Of a stretch of 64,000 bases of DNA, positions 55,256 to 64,000 are shown piece by piece. Each line of letters starts with the position of its first letter. Position 1 is the first letter of the stretch. The notes under the pieces were generated by a model. It was not told the origin of the DNA and did no database searches. It was given only the letters and a program-made list of their open reading frames with translations. The stretch spans positions 1 to 64,000 of the forward strand of contig JASHOH010000117.1 of NCBI GenBank assembly GCA_030041215.1, in the 5' to 3' direction. The stretch is from Candidatus Sulfotelmatobacter sp. GTDB taxonomy: Bacteria; Acidobacteriota; Terriglobia; Terriglobales; Acidobacteriaceae. The translations under genes were made by a program, and so were the position numbers.

Positions 55256-56656
55256 ATGGCTGCGCGCACACTGTTCGAGAAGATTTGGGATTCGCACCTG
55301 GTTGCGACGCCTGCGGGGCGTTCGCCGATCCTTTATATCGATCTGCATCTGGTGCATGAAGTCACTTCGCCGCAGGCGTTTGATGGCCTGCGCGCTACAG
55401 GAAGACGAGTGCGTCAGACGGCGCGAACCGTTGCGACCGTCGACCACAATGTGCCGACCGAGCCGCGCGGGACTCCCATCACCGACGAAATCGCCGCGCG
55501 GCAGATTGCCGCGTTGCAGGCCAACTGCGAGGAGTTTGGCGTGCGGCTGTTCGATATGGACTCTCCGGAGCAAGGCATTGTGCACGTGATCGGTCCGGAG
55601 CTGGGATTGACGCAGCCGGGAATGACGATTGTATGCGGCGACAGCCACACCTCAACGCACGGGGCGTTCGGTTCATTGGCGTTCGGCATTGGCACGTCCG
55701 AAGTGGAGCACGTGCTGGCGACGCAGTGTTTGGCGCAGCAGAAGCCGAAGACGATGAAGATCGACGTGCGCGGGCGCTTGCCCGAAGGCGTGACGGCGAA
55801 GGATTTGGCGCTGGGAATCATTGGGCAGATCGGCACCGACGGGGCGATGGGACATGTGATCGAGTACGCGGGCGAAGCAGTGCGTGGGCTCTCGATGGAA
55901 GGCCGCATGACGCTGTGCAACATGAGCATTGAGGCAGGAGCGCGCGCAGGTATGGTCGCTCCGGATGAGACGACGTTTGCGTATGTGCGCGGACGGCGGT
56001 TTGCGCCTGCGGAGTGGGAGAAGGCGGTCTCGCAGTGGCGCGACCTGCCTTCGGATTGGGACGCGGCGTTCGATAAGGTGGTGGAGATTGATGCGGCGCA
56101 GTTGTCGCCGTTTGTGACGTGGGGGACGAATCCGGGAATGGTTGCGCCGGTGACGGGACGCGTGCCGGATCTCTCTGCTTTGCGGGAGTCTGAGCGGCGG
56201 GCGGCGGAGTTGGCGTTGCAGTATATGGGATTGGAGCCGGGAAAGCGCATTCAGGAGATTGGGATTGACCGGGTATTTATCGGGTCGTGCACGAACTCGC
56301 GGATCGAGGACTTGCGCGCGGCTGCAAGAGTGGCGCGCGGGCATCGTGTGGCTTCGAAAGTGCGCGCGTTGGTGGTGCCGGGATCGCAGACCGTGAAGCG
56401 TGCGGCTGAAACAGAAGGGTTGCACCAGATCTTCCTGGATGCAGGGTTTGAATGGAGAGAGTCGGGATGCTCGATGTGCCTGGGGATGAATCCAGACATT
56501 TTGCAACCTGGGGAAAGATGCGCTTCCACCAGCAATCGGAATTTCGAGGGAAGGCAAGGGCGCGGTGGGCGGACGCATCTGGTGAGTCCGATGATGGCGG
56601 CCGCGGCGGCGATTGCCGGGCATTTTACGGATGTTAGGGAGTGGAAGTTTCGGTAG
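55256..56656 (+). CDS. leuC: 3-isopropylmalate dehydratase, large subunit
   Basis: Leucine synthesis, isomerises 2- to 3-isopropylmalate with LeuD. 466 residues, E. coli-type length. Cluster cysteines in [14 protein letters not shown] and [10 protein letters not shown]; early [13 protein letters not shown] and [23 protein letters not shown] at 55256 just after a CTCTCAGGGCAGGCTCTCG repeat. leuA/leuB are not visible. Confidence 0.97.
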   Translation: MAARTLFEKIWDSHLVATPAGRSPILYIDLHLVHEVTSPQAFDGLRATGRRVRQTARTVATVDHNVPTEPRGTPITDEIAARQIAALQANCEEFGVRLFDMDSPEQGIVHVIGPELGLTQPGMTIVCGDSHTSTHGAFGSLAFGIGTSEVEHVLATQCLAQQKPKTMKIDVRGRLPEGVTAKDLALGIIGQIGTDGAMGHVIEYAGEAVRGLSMEGRMTLCNMSIEAGARAGMVAPDETTFAYVRGRRFAPAEWEKAVSQWRDLPSDWDAAFDKVVEIDAAQLSPFVTWGTNPGMVAPVTGRVPDLSALRESERRAAELALQYMGLEPGKRIQEIGIDRVFIGSCTNSRIEDLRAAARVARGHRVASKVRALVVPGSQTVKRAAETEGLHQIFLDAGFEWRESGCSMCLGMNPDILQPGERCASTSNRNFEGRQGRGGRTHLVSPMMAAAAAIAGHFTDVREWKFR

Positions 56657-56668
56657 GGGCGTGCGCCT

Positions 56669-56735
56669 CGGGGGCTAAAACCCCTCATATTCTTACGTGC
56701 GTCACGCGGCCCTAAAGGGCCGCTCTTCCACGGCG
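56669..56735. repeat. Twin-hairpin element, copy 5 (leuC-leuD gap)
   Basis: Reverse orientation: CGGGGGCTAAAACCCCTC at 56669-56686 and GCGGCCCTAAAGGGCCGCTC with TTCCACGGCG after (56706-56735). Occupies the gap between two normally adjacent subunit genes. Confidence 0.75.
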
Positions 56736-56761
56736 CTTAGTGATCTCGGAGGAGATATACG

Positions 56762-57370
56762 ATGAAGCCATTTCGAATACATCACGGGCGGGCGGCGCCG
56801 CTGGATCGTGTCAACGTTGATACCGACCAGATTATTCCGAAGCAGTTTTTGAAGCGGATTGAGAAGACTGGGTTCGGGCAGTTTTTATTTTATGACTGGC
56901 GGTTTGGGGCGGATGGGAAGAAGACAGGCCAGTTTGTTCTTGACGATCCGCGATATGCCGGCGCGAGCGTTCTTGTGGCAGGGAAGAATTTTGGGTGCGG
57001 GTCGTCGCGGGAGCATGCCGTTTGGGCGCTGGCCGATTTCGGTTTTCGCGCGGTGATTTCGTCGTCGTTTGCCGACATCTTTGCTAATAACAGCACGAAG
57101 AACGGATTCTTGACCGTGCGTTTGAGTGAAGAGGAAACGGCAGAGTTGATGCGCCGGGCGCGGGAGATCGACGGGCACGAGCTCACGATTGATTTGGAGA
57201 AATGCGAGGTGCGGGACGATCGGGGGTTCCGCGCGAAGTTCACGATCGATGAGTTTGTGCGGCATTGTTTGCTGAATGGGCTGGATGATATCGGGTTGAC
57301 CTTGCAGCACGAGGCGGAGATTGCGGCGTATGAGGCGAAGCATCCGGCGCCGGCGGGCATCAGGGGCTGA
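56762..57370 (+). CDS. leuD: 3-isopropylmalate dehydratase, small subunit
   Basis: 202 residues. RVNVDTDQIIPKQFLKRIEK and GKNFGCGSSREHAVWALADF are the family signatures. Strong ribosome-binding site GGAGGAG a short distance ahead (56748-56754). The stop TGA and last two codons lie inside the next hairpin (GGGGCTGAAGCCC), so the C-terminus may have been set by that element. Confidence 0.97.
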   Translation: MKPFRIHHGRAAPLDRVNVDTDQIIPKQFLKRIEKTGFGQFLFYDWRFGADGKKTGQFVLDDPRYAGASVLVAGKNFGCGSSREHAVWALADFGFRAVISSSFADIFANNSTKNGFLTVRLSEEETAELMRRAREIDGHELTIDLEKCEVRDDRGFRAKFTIDEFVRHCLLNGLDDIGLTLQHEAEIAAYEAKHPAPAGIRG

Positions 57371-57428
57371 AGCCCGGCACAAATTTTGAATTCTTTACGC
57401 GGCGCTGAAAGCGCCGCTCTTTCACGCC
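57363..57428. repeat. Twin-hairpin element, copy 6 overlapping the leuD stop
   Basis: GGGGCTGAAGCCC at 57363-57375 including the leuD stop, then GCGGCGCTGAAAGCGCCGC at 57399-57417 followed by TCTTTCACG. The rest of the 365-base gap 57371-57735 has no gene; a CTCCGGC/GCCGGAG hairpin is at 57697-57716 before the efflux genes and could be an operator. Confidence 0.75.
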
Positions 57429-57735
57429 GGCGCCAACGGCAGAGGTGTCGAAAGCGCGCTGCGGAGCATCGCTCCTCTGGACAGCTCCATTCGACTCCCC
57501 CTCTCTTCGTTCGGTTCGCTCAGGGCAGGCTATGGGCGGCTGCCTACATCAGCACTGAGCGGGTAAAGATTTGTAAAGCCTCACCCCGTCTATTGACCTC
57601 TCAGGACCCCACAGTTGCTGCTGATTTAGAAGGGTTCTACTATTAGTTAGCGTCTTCTTTACCTACCAACCCATGGGCGGAGAATGCGATGAAAATCTCC
57701 GGCCCGGAGGCCGGAGTTGCCGCGACTGAATCGAC

Positions 57736-59061
57736 ATGAAAACGTCTAATCTATGGGTGTGGCATTGCCGAGGTTGTGAAAAGAAGCATCTCGATCCAAC
57801 TGTGAAATTCGCCAAATCCAATACGCAAGGAGCTGCCTGGCCGGTGCTTGCCCTAATACTCCTTTTCGGCATTTGCGCATCACTTGTGGGATGCAGCAGC
57901 TCGGATGCGAAGAAGAATGCCCAGGCGGCCGCGCCGCGACCGGTTTCGGTGGCGATTGCGCCGGTGGTGAAACAGGATGTGCCGGTTTACCTGGTCGGGC
58001 TGGGGTCGGTGACCGCGTTCTACACGGCAAATATAAAGAGCCGCGTGGATGGGCAGATCATGCAGGTCAACTTCAAGGAAGGGCAGGACGTGAAGGAGGG
58101 ACAACTGCTGATCGTGATCGATCCGCGCCCCTACCAGGTGCAACTCGAGCAGATGCAGGCACAGTTGTTCAAGGACCAGGCGTCGCTGCGCGATGCAAAA
58201 CTGAACTATGACCGCTACGTCACGCTGCTTCCCTCCGGCAGCATTTCGCAGCAGCAGGTGGATACGCAGAAGGCCACAGTCGATCAGCTTGATGGGCAGG
58301 TGCGCACCGACCAGGCGCAGATCGACAACGCAAAACTGAACATCGTCTATTGCAACATCACAGCGCCGTTCAGCGGGCGGGTGGGATTGCGGCAAGTGGA
58401 TCCGGGAAACATTATCCATGCCACGGACACCAATCCGATGCTGATCCTGACGCAGTTGCAGCCGATCGCAGTGATTTTCACGCTGCCGGAAGACCAGCTG
58501 CCAACAGTGGCTGATCACATGAAAAAGGCGACGCTCGAAGTGGACGCTTACAGCCGTGACGATCAGACGAAGCTGGCAACAGGAAAACTGCTGACCATCG
58601 ATAACCAGATCGATCAGACCACGGGTACGGCCAAGCTGAAAGCGGTTTTCGACAACAAGGACAACAAGCTATGGCCGAACCAATTCGTCAATGCAAACCT
58701 GCTGCTGGAAACGAGAAAGGACAGCACTGTGGTGCCGACAGCGGCAATCCAGCGCGGCCCGCAGGGAGCATATGTGTATTTGGCGAAGCCCGACAAAACC
58801 GTGACAGCCCAGAATGTGACCGTGTCGCTTTCGCAAGGAAATATATCGATTATTACGGCGGGTTTGAATCCGGGCGATACGGTGGTGACCGACGGGCAAG
58901 ACAAGCTACAAACCGGCAGCAGGATTGAACCGCGCAATAGCAATATTCCTGGGAACAATGCAAGTCCGGCAGGCGGGCGGGCTGGCGCGGGCAATCCCAC
59001 CGGAAATTCGTCCACTGGCAGTCAGAGTTCCGGCTCGTCATCAGGAAATGCAGCACCATGA
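57736..59061 (+). CDS. RND efflux periplasmic adaptor lipoprotein (MdtA-like)
   Basis: Membrane fusion protein linking inner-membrane pump and outer-membrane channel. Residues ~33-53 are a signal peptide with lipobox [11 protein letters not shown] at 57802 would give a more ordinary short signal. Lipoyl/hairpin motifs: [40 protein letters not shown], then helical hairpin (about 125-195) and [16 protein letters not shown]. Tail Gly/Ser/Asn-rich. Overlaps the pump gene by four bases (ATGA). Confidence 0.9.
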   Translation: MKTSNLWVWHCRGCEKKHLDPTVKFAKSNTQGAAWPVLALILLFGICASLVGCSSSDAKKNAQAAAPRPVSVAIAPVVKQDVPVYLVGLGSVTAFYTANIKSRVDGQIMQVNFKEGQDVKEGQLLIVIDPRPYQVQLEQMQAQLFKDQASLRDAKLNYDRYVTLLPSGSISQQQVDTQKATVDQLDGQVRTDQAQIDNAKLNIVYCNITAPFSGRVGLRQVDPGNIIHATDTNPMLILTQLQPIAVIFTLPEDQLPTVADHMKKATLEVDAYSRDDQTKLATGKLLTIDNQIDQTTGTAKLKAVFDNKDNKLWPNQFVNANLLLETRKDSTVVPTAAIQRGPQGAYVYLAKPDKTVTAQNVTVSLSQGNISIITAGLNPGDTVVTDGQDKLQTGSRIEPRNSNIPGNNASPAGGRAGAGNPTGNSSTGSQSSGSSSGNAAP

Positions 59062-62000
59062 GTCCGTCACGAATATTTATTCTTCGGCCGGTGGCAACCA
59101 CGCTGTTGATGGTGGGAGTCCTGCTGGTGGGATGGGTAGCGTTTATGCAGTTGCCTGTCTCGGCCCTTCCCGAAGTTGATTACCCGACAATTCAAGTGGT
59201 GACGTTTTATCCCGGGGCTGATCCGGACGTGATGGCGTCGTCTGTAACGTCGCCCCTGGAGCGGCAGTTCGGGCAGGTGCCGGGATTGAGCCAGATGACC
59301 TCGACCAGTTCGTTTGGCAGCTCGGTTATCACCTTGCAGTTTGCGCTCGATCAGAACATCGATGTGGAAGAGCAGCAAGTGCAGGCAGCGGTGAATGCGG
59401 CGCAGACATATTTACCGGCAGACCTGCCGAATCCTCCCATCTATAACAAGGTGAATCCGGCGGACGCGCCGATTCTCACTCTGGCGTTGACTTCGGATTC
59501 GCTGCCTTTGTCGAAAGTTGAAGACCTCGCGGACACGGCGCTGGCGCAGAAGATTTCGCAACTGCCTGGCGTGGGACTGGTTTCGATCAGCGGTGGGCAG
59601 AAACCAGCAGTGCGAGTGCAGGTGAATCCGACGGCGCTGGCAAGTTACGGGTTGGGTCTGGAAGATGTTCGCACTGCGCTGGCAGAGGCAAATGTGGACC
59701 AGGCGAAGGGTGAGATCGACGGGCCCAGGCAGTCATACACGCTGGGAGCGAACGATCAGCTCTTTACGGCCGACCAGTACAAGCCGATCGTGGTCGCCTA
59801 CCGCAATGGGGCGCCGGTAAGGCTCAGCGATATTGCGAACGTGATCGACGGCACCGAGAACACGTTGCTGGCGGCGTGGATGGGGACGAAGGATTATCTT
59901 ACTCCGGCTGTAATCGTGAACATTCAGCGGCAGCCGGGGGCGAACATTATTAGCGTCGTCGACCGCATCAAGAAGTTGCTGCCGCAATTGCAGGCTTCGC
60001 TGCCGACAGCAGTGAAGCTGCAAATACTGACCGACAGGACGACGACGATCCGCGCGTCGGTAAAGGATGTTGAATTCGAACTGGCGCTAACTATTGTGCT
60101 GGTCGTGATTGTTATTTTCTTCTTCCTGCGAAGCCTGCGGGCCACGATGATTCCCAGCGCTGCCGTGCCTCTCTCGATTATCGGCACGTTCGGCGTGATG
60201 TATCTGCTGAGCTACAGCCTGAACAACCTCACTCTGATGGCGCTGACGATATCGACTGGATTTGTAGTCGATGACGCGATCGTGATGATTGAAAACATCG
60301 ACCGGTTCCTCGAGGCAGGGGATTCTCCGCTCGATGCGGCGCTGAAAGGGTCGGGGCAGATTGGGTTCACGATTGTTTCGCTGACGGTTTCGCTGATTGC
60401 GGTGCTGATTCCTCTGCTGTTTATGGGCGATATCGTCGGCAGGCTGTTCCGCGAGTTTGCAGTCACGTTGGCGGTGACGATTCTGGTTTCCGCGGGAGTG
60501 TCGTTGAGCTTGACGCCGATGATGTGCGCCAAGCTGCTCAAGCACAAGGGGGAAGGCGGACAAGGGAAGTTTTACGAAGTCACCGAAAATTATTATAACC
60601 GCGTGATCGCGTTTTATGGGCGCACGGTGAAGTGGGTGCTGAAACACCAGACAGCCACTTTGCTAGTGACGTTCGGAACGCTTGTGCTCACCTTGATCCT
60701 TTATGTCGTGGTACCCAAAGGATTTTTCCCCGTGCAGGATACGGGTGTGATCTTGGGAATCTCGGAAGCTCCCGATGACGTTTCATTCGAGGCGATGTCG
60801 CAGCGGCAGCAGGAGCTGGCGAAGGTCATTCTGCAAGATAAAGATGTCGAGAGTTTGTCTTCGTTCATCGGGGTTGATGGAACGAACACAACCATGAACA
60901 GCGGGCGCATTCAGATTAATCTGAAGTCCCGCGATGAGCGCAGCGATGACGCCTCGGCGATTATTCGCCGGCTGCAACCGCAACTGGAAAAAGTCGAGGG
61001 CATTACACTTTACATGCAGCCGGTGCAGGATTTGACGGTGGAAGACCGCGTCAGCCGCACACAGTTCCAATATTCAATCGAAGATGCGGACGCGAACGAA
61101 CTGGCGCAGTGGACGCCGAAGCTGGTCGACAAGTTGCGGGCTTCGCCCGTGTTGCGCGATGTGGCCACTGATCAGCTCAACGGTGGATTGCGGACCACTC
61201 TCGCGATCGACCGCGATACGGCGTCGCGTTTGGGCATTCTTCCATCGGCCATCGATAACACGCTTTATGACGCATTCGGTCAGCGGCTGGTTTCCATCAT
61301 CTTTACGCAGTTGAATCAGTATCACGTTGTCCTGGAAGTATTGCCGAGCTTCGCCAAGGACCCGAGTCAAATGAATGACGTGTATGTGCGGCCCAGCACG
61401 ATCGCTCCTACAAATGGAGCGCCGACAGCAAACGCGGCGACGGCTACTACGAGCGGGCCGCCGGTGCCGATTACAACATTCACGCACGTGCGGTCGACGC
61501 GCACGCCGCTGGCGGTAAATCATCAGGGGCAGTTCCCAGTCGTCACATTGTCATTCAATTTGGCGCCGGGAGCTTCGCTAGGCGAGGCGACCACGGCAAT
61601 TCAGCAGGCGGAGAAAGAGATTCAACTGCCGCCCAGTATTCACGCGGCGTTTCAAGGAACGGCGGCAGCCTTTCAGAACTCTCTTTCGACCGAGCCGTTC
61701 TTGATTCTGGCTGCAATCGTTACCGTGTATATCGTGCTGGGCGTGTTGTACGAAAGCTACATTCACCCGATTACGATTCTTTCCACGCTGCCATCGGCCG
61801 GCGTTGGCGCAATTCTGGCATTGGAGCTTACGGGCAACGATCTGACCGTGGTCGCGCTAATTGGCATCATTCTACTGATCGGAATTGTGAAGAAGAACGC
61901 CATCATGATGATCGACTTTGCTCTGGAGGCTGAGCGGGTGGAGCACAAGCCTCCGGAGGAAGCCATCTTTCAGGCATGCCTGCTGCGTTTTCGTCCGATC

Positions 62001-62234
62001 ATGATGACGACCATGGCGGCGCTGCTCGCCGGTCTGCCGCTGGCGCTAGGGTCCGGAACGGGAGCGGAATTGCGCAGGCCACTGGGCATCACGATTGTGG
62101 GTGGATTGCTGCTAAGCCAGTTGCTGACGTTGTACACGACGCCTGTGGTTTATTTGTGGTTCGACAGGCTGGCACACAAGTTTGAAAAATACAGGATTGG
62201 AAATCCGATTCCGCAGGAGGAGATGGGGGACTAG
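59058..62234 (+). CDS. RND multidrug efflux permease (MdtB-like)
   Basis: 1058 residues, full AcrB-type architecture: TM1 then periplasmic loop [20 protein letters not shown], proton-relay pair D405-D406 in [14 protein letters not shown], second half with [18 protein letters not shown]. Probably drives export in a heterotrimer with the next gene, as in MdtBC. Residues 780-800 are Thr/Ala-rich linker. No outer-membrane factor in the window. Confidence 0.92.
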   Translation: MSPSRIFILRPVATTLLMVGVLLVGWVAFMQLPVSALPEVDYPTIQVVTFYPGADPDVMASSVTSPLERQFGQVPGLSQMTSTSSFGSSVITLQFALDQNIDVEEQQVQAAVNAAQTYLPADLPNPPIYNKVNPADAPILTLALTSDSLPLSKVEDLADTALAQKISQLPGVGLVSISGGQKPAVRVQVNPTALASYGLGLEDVRTALAEANVDQAKGEIDGPRQSYTLGANDQLFTADQYKPIVVAYRNGAPVRLSDIANVIDGTENTLLAAWMGTKDYLTPAVIVNIQRQPGANIISVVDRIKKLLPQLQASLPTAVKLQILTDRTTTIRASVKDVEFELALTIVLVVIVIFFFLRSLRATMIPSAAVPLSIIGTFGVMYLLSYSLNNLTLMALTISTGFVVDDAIVMIENIDRFLEAGDSPLDAALKGSGQIGFTIVSLTVSLIAVLIPLLFMGDIVGRLFREFAVTLAVTILVSAGVSLSLTPMMCAKLLKHKGEGGQGKFYEVTENYYNRVIAFYGRTVKWVLKHQTATLLVTFGTLVLTLILYVVVPKGFFPVQDTGVILGISEAPDDVSFEAMSQRQQELAKVILQDKDVESLSSFIGVDGTNTTMNSGRIQINLKSRDERSDDASAIIRRLQPQLEKVEGITLYMQPVQDLTVEDRVSRTQFQYSIEDADANELAQWTPKLVDKLRASPVLRDVATDQLNGGLRTTLAIDRDTASRLGILPSAIDNTLYDAFGQRLVSIIFTQLNQYHVVLEVLPSFAKDPSQMNDVYVRPSTIAPTNGAPTANAATATTSGPPVPITTFTHVRSTRTPLAVNHQGQFPVVTLSFNLAPGASLGEATTAIQQAEKEIQLPPSIHAAFQGTAAAFQNSLSTEPFLILAAIVTVYIVLGVLYESYIHPITILSTLPSAGVGAILALELTGNDLTVVALIGIILLIGIVKKNAIMMIDFALEAERVEHKPPEEAIFQACLLRFRPIMMTTMAALLAGLPLALGSGTGAELRRPLGITIVGGLLLSQLLTLYTTPVVYLWFDRLAHKFEKYRIGNPIPQEEMGD

Positions 62235-62258
62235 GTAGCTTTCGACTACAAAGCTGAG

Positions 62259-62330
62259 AAAAGCAGGTTCCCTCTGCCGTGCGGCTCAGGGCAGGCTCTC
62301 ACCCGCGCTTCGCGCGCTTTCGGAATGGAA
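62259..62330. repeat. GGGCAGGCTCTCACCCGCGC repeat within the efflux operon
   Basis: AAAAGCAGGTTCCCTC, GGGCAGGCTCTCACCCGCGC and CGCGCGCTTTCGGAATGG lie between the two pump genes, similar to units at 54.7-54.9 kb. Confidence 0.7.
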
Positions 62331-62385
62331 TCGCGTTGAGTGCGGCTGGGTGGCATGCCTGAAGGCGTGCCCGGAAACGAAGCTC

Positions 62386-64000
62386 ATGAGTATTTCGGCT
62401 CCATTTATACGGCGACCAATTGGAACGTCGTTGCTGGCAGCGGCGCTGCTGCTCTCCGGAATACTTGCGTTTAATCTTTTGCCGGTCGCTTCGTTACCGC
62501 GCGTGGATTTTCCGGTCATTCAAGTCAGCGCCCAGCTTCCGGGGGCTGATCCGCAGACCATGGCTTCGGCAGTGGCAACGCCGCTGGAGCGGCAGTTCGG
62601 GCGCATATCGGCCATCAACCAGATGACTTCGACGAGCCAGTTGGGCTCGACCAGCGTCGTTCTGCAATTTGATTTGAACCGGAACATCGATGCTGCGGCG
62701 CGCGATGTGCAGGCGGCTATCAACGCGGCGCGCAGCCAGCTTCCCGCCAATCTGCCGAGTAATCCTACCTATCGCAAGGCGAATCCCGCGGATGCGCCGA
62801 TTCTGATTCTCGCGCTGACCTCCGACACTCAAACCGTGCCACAGATGTACGACGCGGCCGACTCGATTCTGTCGCAGAAGCTTTCCCAGGTGAGCGGAGT
62901 GGGGCAGGTTTTCGTGGGAGGGGCAGCGCAACCCGCGGTGCGCGCGGAAGTGAACCCCATGCTGCTGAACAAGCTGGGCGTGGGATTGGATACTGTGCGC
63001 AATGCGCTGAATTTGGCCAATTCCAATCAGGCCAAGGGCGAGTTTGCCAACAAGAACCGAGCCTGGTACCTCAACGACACCGATCAATTGTTCACTGCGG
63101 ACCAGTATCGTCCAATGATCGTGGCGTACAGGAATGGCGCGCCGGTGCGGCTGGGCGACGTGGCCGATGTGGAGGATTCGGTTGCCGATGTTCGCAATAT
63201 TGGGCTGGCGAGTGGTAAACCGAGCGTCCTCATTATTGTGTTCCGGCAGCCAGGGGCGAACATCATCGATACAGTTGACCGGGTCATTGCGCTGATGCCG
63301 TATCTGCAATCTTCGATTTCCCCGGCGATTCATCTCTCGATTGCGATGGACCGAACGGTGACGGTGCGGGCTTCGGTCAAAGACATCGAAACCACGCTGA
63401 TGCTTTCCATCATCCTTGTCATTCTCGTTGTCTTCGCATTTTTGCGGACGGTGCGGGCGACGATTATTCCCAGCATCGCGGTGCCACTTTCGCTAGTGGG
63501 CACGTTTGGAGTGATGTACCTGCTGGGCTACAGCCTGGACAATCTGTCGCTGATGGCGCTGGCGATCTCCACCGGGTTCGTGGTGGACGATGCGATTGTG
63601 GTGCTGGAAAATATCATGCGCTATGTCGAGCACGGCATGGGCGCGGTGCAGGCGGCGTTCAAGGGTGCGGCGGAAATTGGATTTACGGTGCTCTCGATGA
63701 GCACGTCGCTAGTAGCAGTATTTATCCCGCTGCTGCTGATGGGCGGCATTGTCGGCCGGTTGTTTCGCGAGTTTGCGGTTACGCTGAGCGTAGCGATCGG
63801 AGTGTCACTACTGGTTTCGCTGACAACTACCCCGACCATGTGCGCGAAGTTTCTGCGGCCTGCCAAGGATGAGAAAAAAAATCGCTTCTACCGTGCCAGC
63901 GAATGGGCATTCAACAAGGGGCTTTCGACATACGACCATCGCCTGAAGTGGGTCCTGAGGCACCAGTTCCCGACGCTGGTGGTAACGATTCTGGTGGCGT
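62386..64000 (+). CDS. Second RND efflux permease (MdtC-like), truncated at window end
   Basis: Open from ATG 62386 to the window end, 538 codons shown; runs off the edge. MSISAPFIRRPIGTSLLAAA start, LPRVDFPVIQVSAQLPGADP, NQMTSTSQLGSTSVVLQFDL, and proton-relay pair D401-D402 in [14 protein letters not shown]. It parallels the previous gene, as expected for MdtB/MdtC paralogues. A 151-base repeat-containing gap separates them. Confidence 0.93.
   Translation, partial: MSISAPFIRRPIGTSLLAAALLLSGILAFNLLPVASLPRVDFPVIQVSAQLPGADPQTMASAVATPLERQFGRISAINQMTSTSQLGSTSVVLQFDLNRNIDAAARDVQAAINAARSQLPANLPSNPTYRKANPADAPILILALTSDTQTVPQMYDAADSILSQKLSQVSGVGQVFVGGAAQPAVRAEVNPMLLNKLGVGLDTVRNALNLANSNQAKGEFANKNRAWYLNDTDQLFTADQYRPMIVAYRNGAPVRLGDVADVEDSVADVRNIGLASGKPSVLIIVFRQPGANIIDTVDRVIALMPYLQSSISPAIHLSIAMDRTVTVRASVKDIETTLMLSIILVILVVFAFLRTVRATIIPSIAVPLSLVGTFGVMYLLGYSLDNLSLMALAISTGFVVDDAIVVLENIMRYVEHGMGAVQAAFKGAAEIGFTVLSMSTSLVAVFIPLLLMGGIVGRLFREFAVTLSVAIGVSLLVSLTTTPTMCAKFLRPAKDEKKNRFYRASEWAFNKGLSTYDHRLKWVLRHQFPTLVVTILVA

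Overview
The window looks like ordinary chromosome of an acidobacterium, most likely Terriglobia (Koribacter/Acidobacteriales-like). The reasons are moderately high G+C, a run of protein types typical of that group (long M1 peptidases, DUF6677-like membrane proteins, REC-DUF4388 regulators, TAT-exported two-subunit molybdenum hydroxylases), and dense short intergenic repeats of the 'GTCATCCTGAGCG...GCGAAGGATCT' and GC-hairpin kinds. Lineage is inferred from these traits; no 16S rRNA or other marker RNA lies in the window, and I found no tRNA, insertion sequence, prophage or CRISPR array.

Layout. 0-2.5 kb: end of the ribosomal-protein/RNA polymerase operon (rpsD-rpoA-rplQ), its gaps filled by repeats and closed by a terminator. 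2.5-6.8 kb: methyltransferase, two small membrane proteins, VanZ-like protein, guaB and an orphan HigA-type antitoxin. 7-14 kb: rimP-nusA-infB-DUF503-rbfA-nrnA, a transcription/translation/ribosome-maturation operon. 14-21.6 kb: ArnT-like glycosyltransferase, GNAT, small membrane proteins, M24 peptidase, DUF1624 acyltransferase-like protein, TPR anchor and PilZ protein. 22-27.8 kb: a molybdenum block: two-subunit Mo hydroxylase, moeA, moaC, a receiver-DUF4388 regulator, mogA. 27.8-31.9 kb: YggX, GT2, GT39, ribokinase. 32-41.4 kb: small membrane proteins, then a minus-strand series (MA-type peptidase, SpoIIE phosphatase, SurA-like PPIase, YhaM-like nuclease, HAD hydrolase) facing an M1 aminopeptidase. 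41.8-46.7 kb: response regulator, aconitase, MacB-like permease. 47-51.8 kb: surface-glycan type genes (GT39, polytopic protein, 2OG-Fe oxygenase, GT2). 52-53.2 kb: receiver-GGDEF cyclase preceded by CRP-like half sites. 53.3-55.2 kb: repeat-rich region holding a BrnT/CopG toxin-antitoxin locus whose toxin gene is frameshifted. 55.3-57.4 kb: leuCD. 57.7-64 kb: MdtABC-like RND efflux operon, cut by the window end.

The strongest observations concern the repeats rather than a new enzyme system. A GC-hairpin element appears to sit in frame inside moeA; one repeat is inserted inside another at 55.0 kb; a twin-hairpin (BIME-like) family recurs six times, mostly at gene ends and even within rpoA-rplQ and leuC-leuD; a ~95 bp repeat occurs as an inverted pair bracketing 46.8-54.7 kb; and an AT-rich stem-loop abuts the nusA start codon in place of a Shine-Dalgarno sequence. 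Other points worth a second look are the regulator embedded in the molybdenum-cofactor operon, the damaged brnT with intact antitoxin and operator, and the triple CRP half-site in front of the diguanylate cyclase. I did not find convincing evidence of a wholly new multi-gene system.
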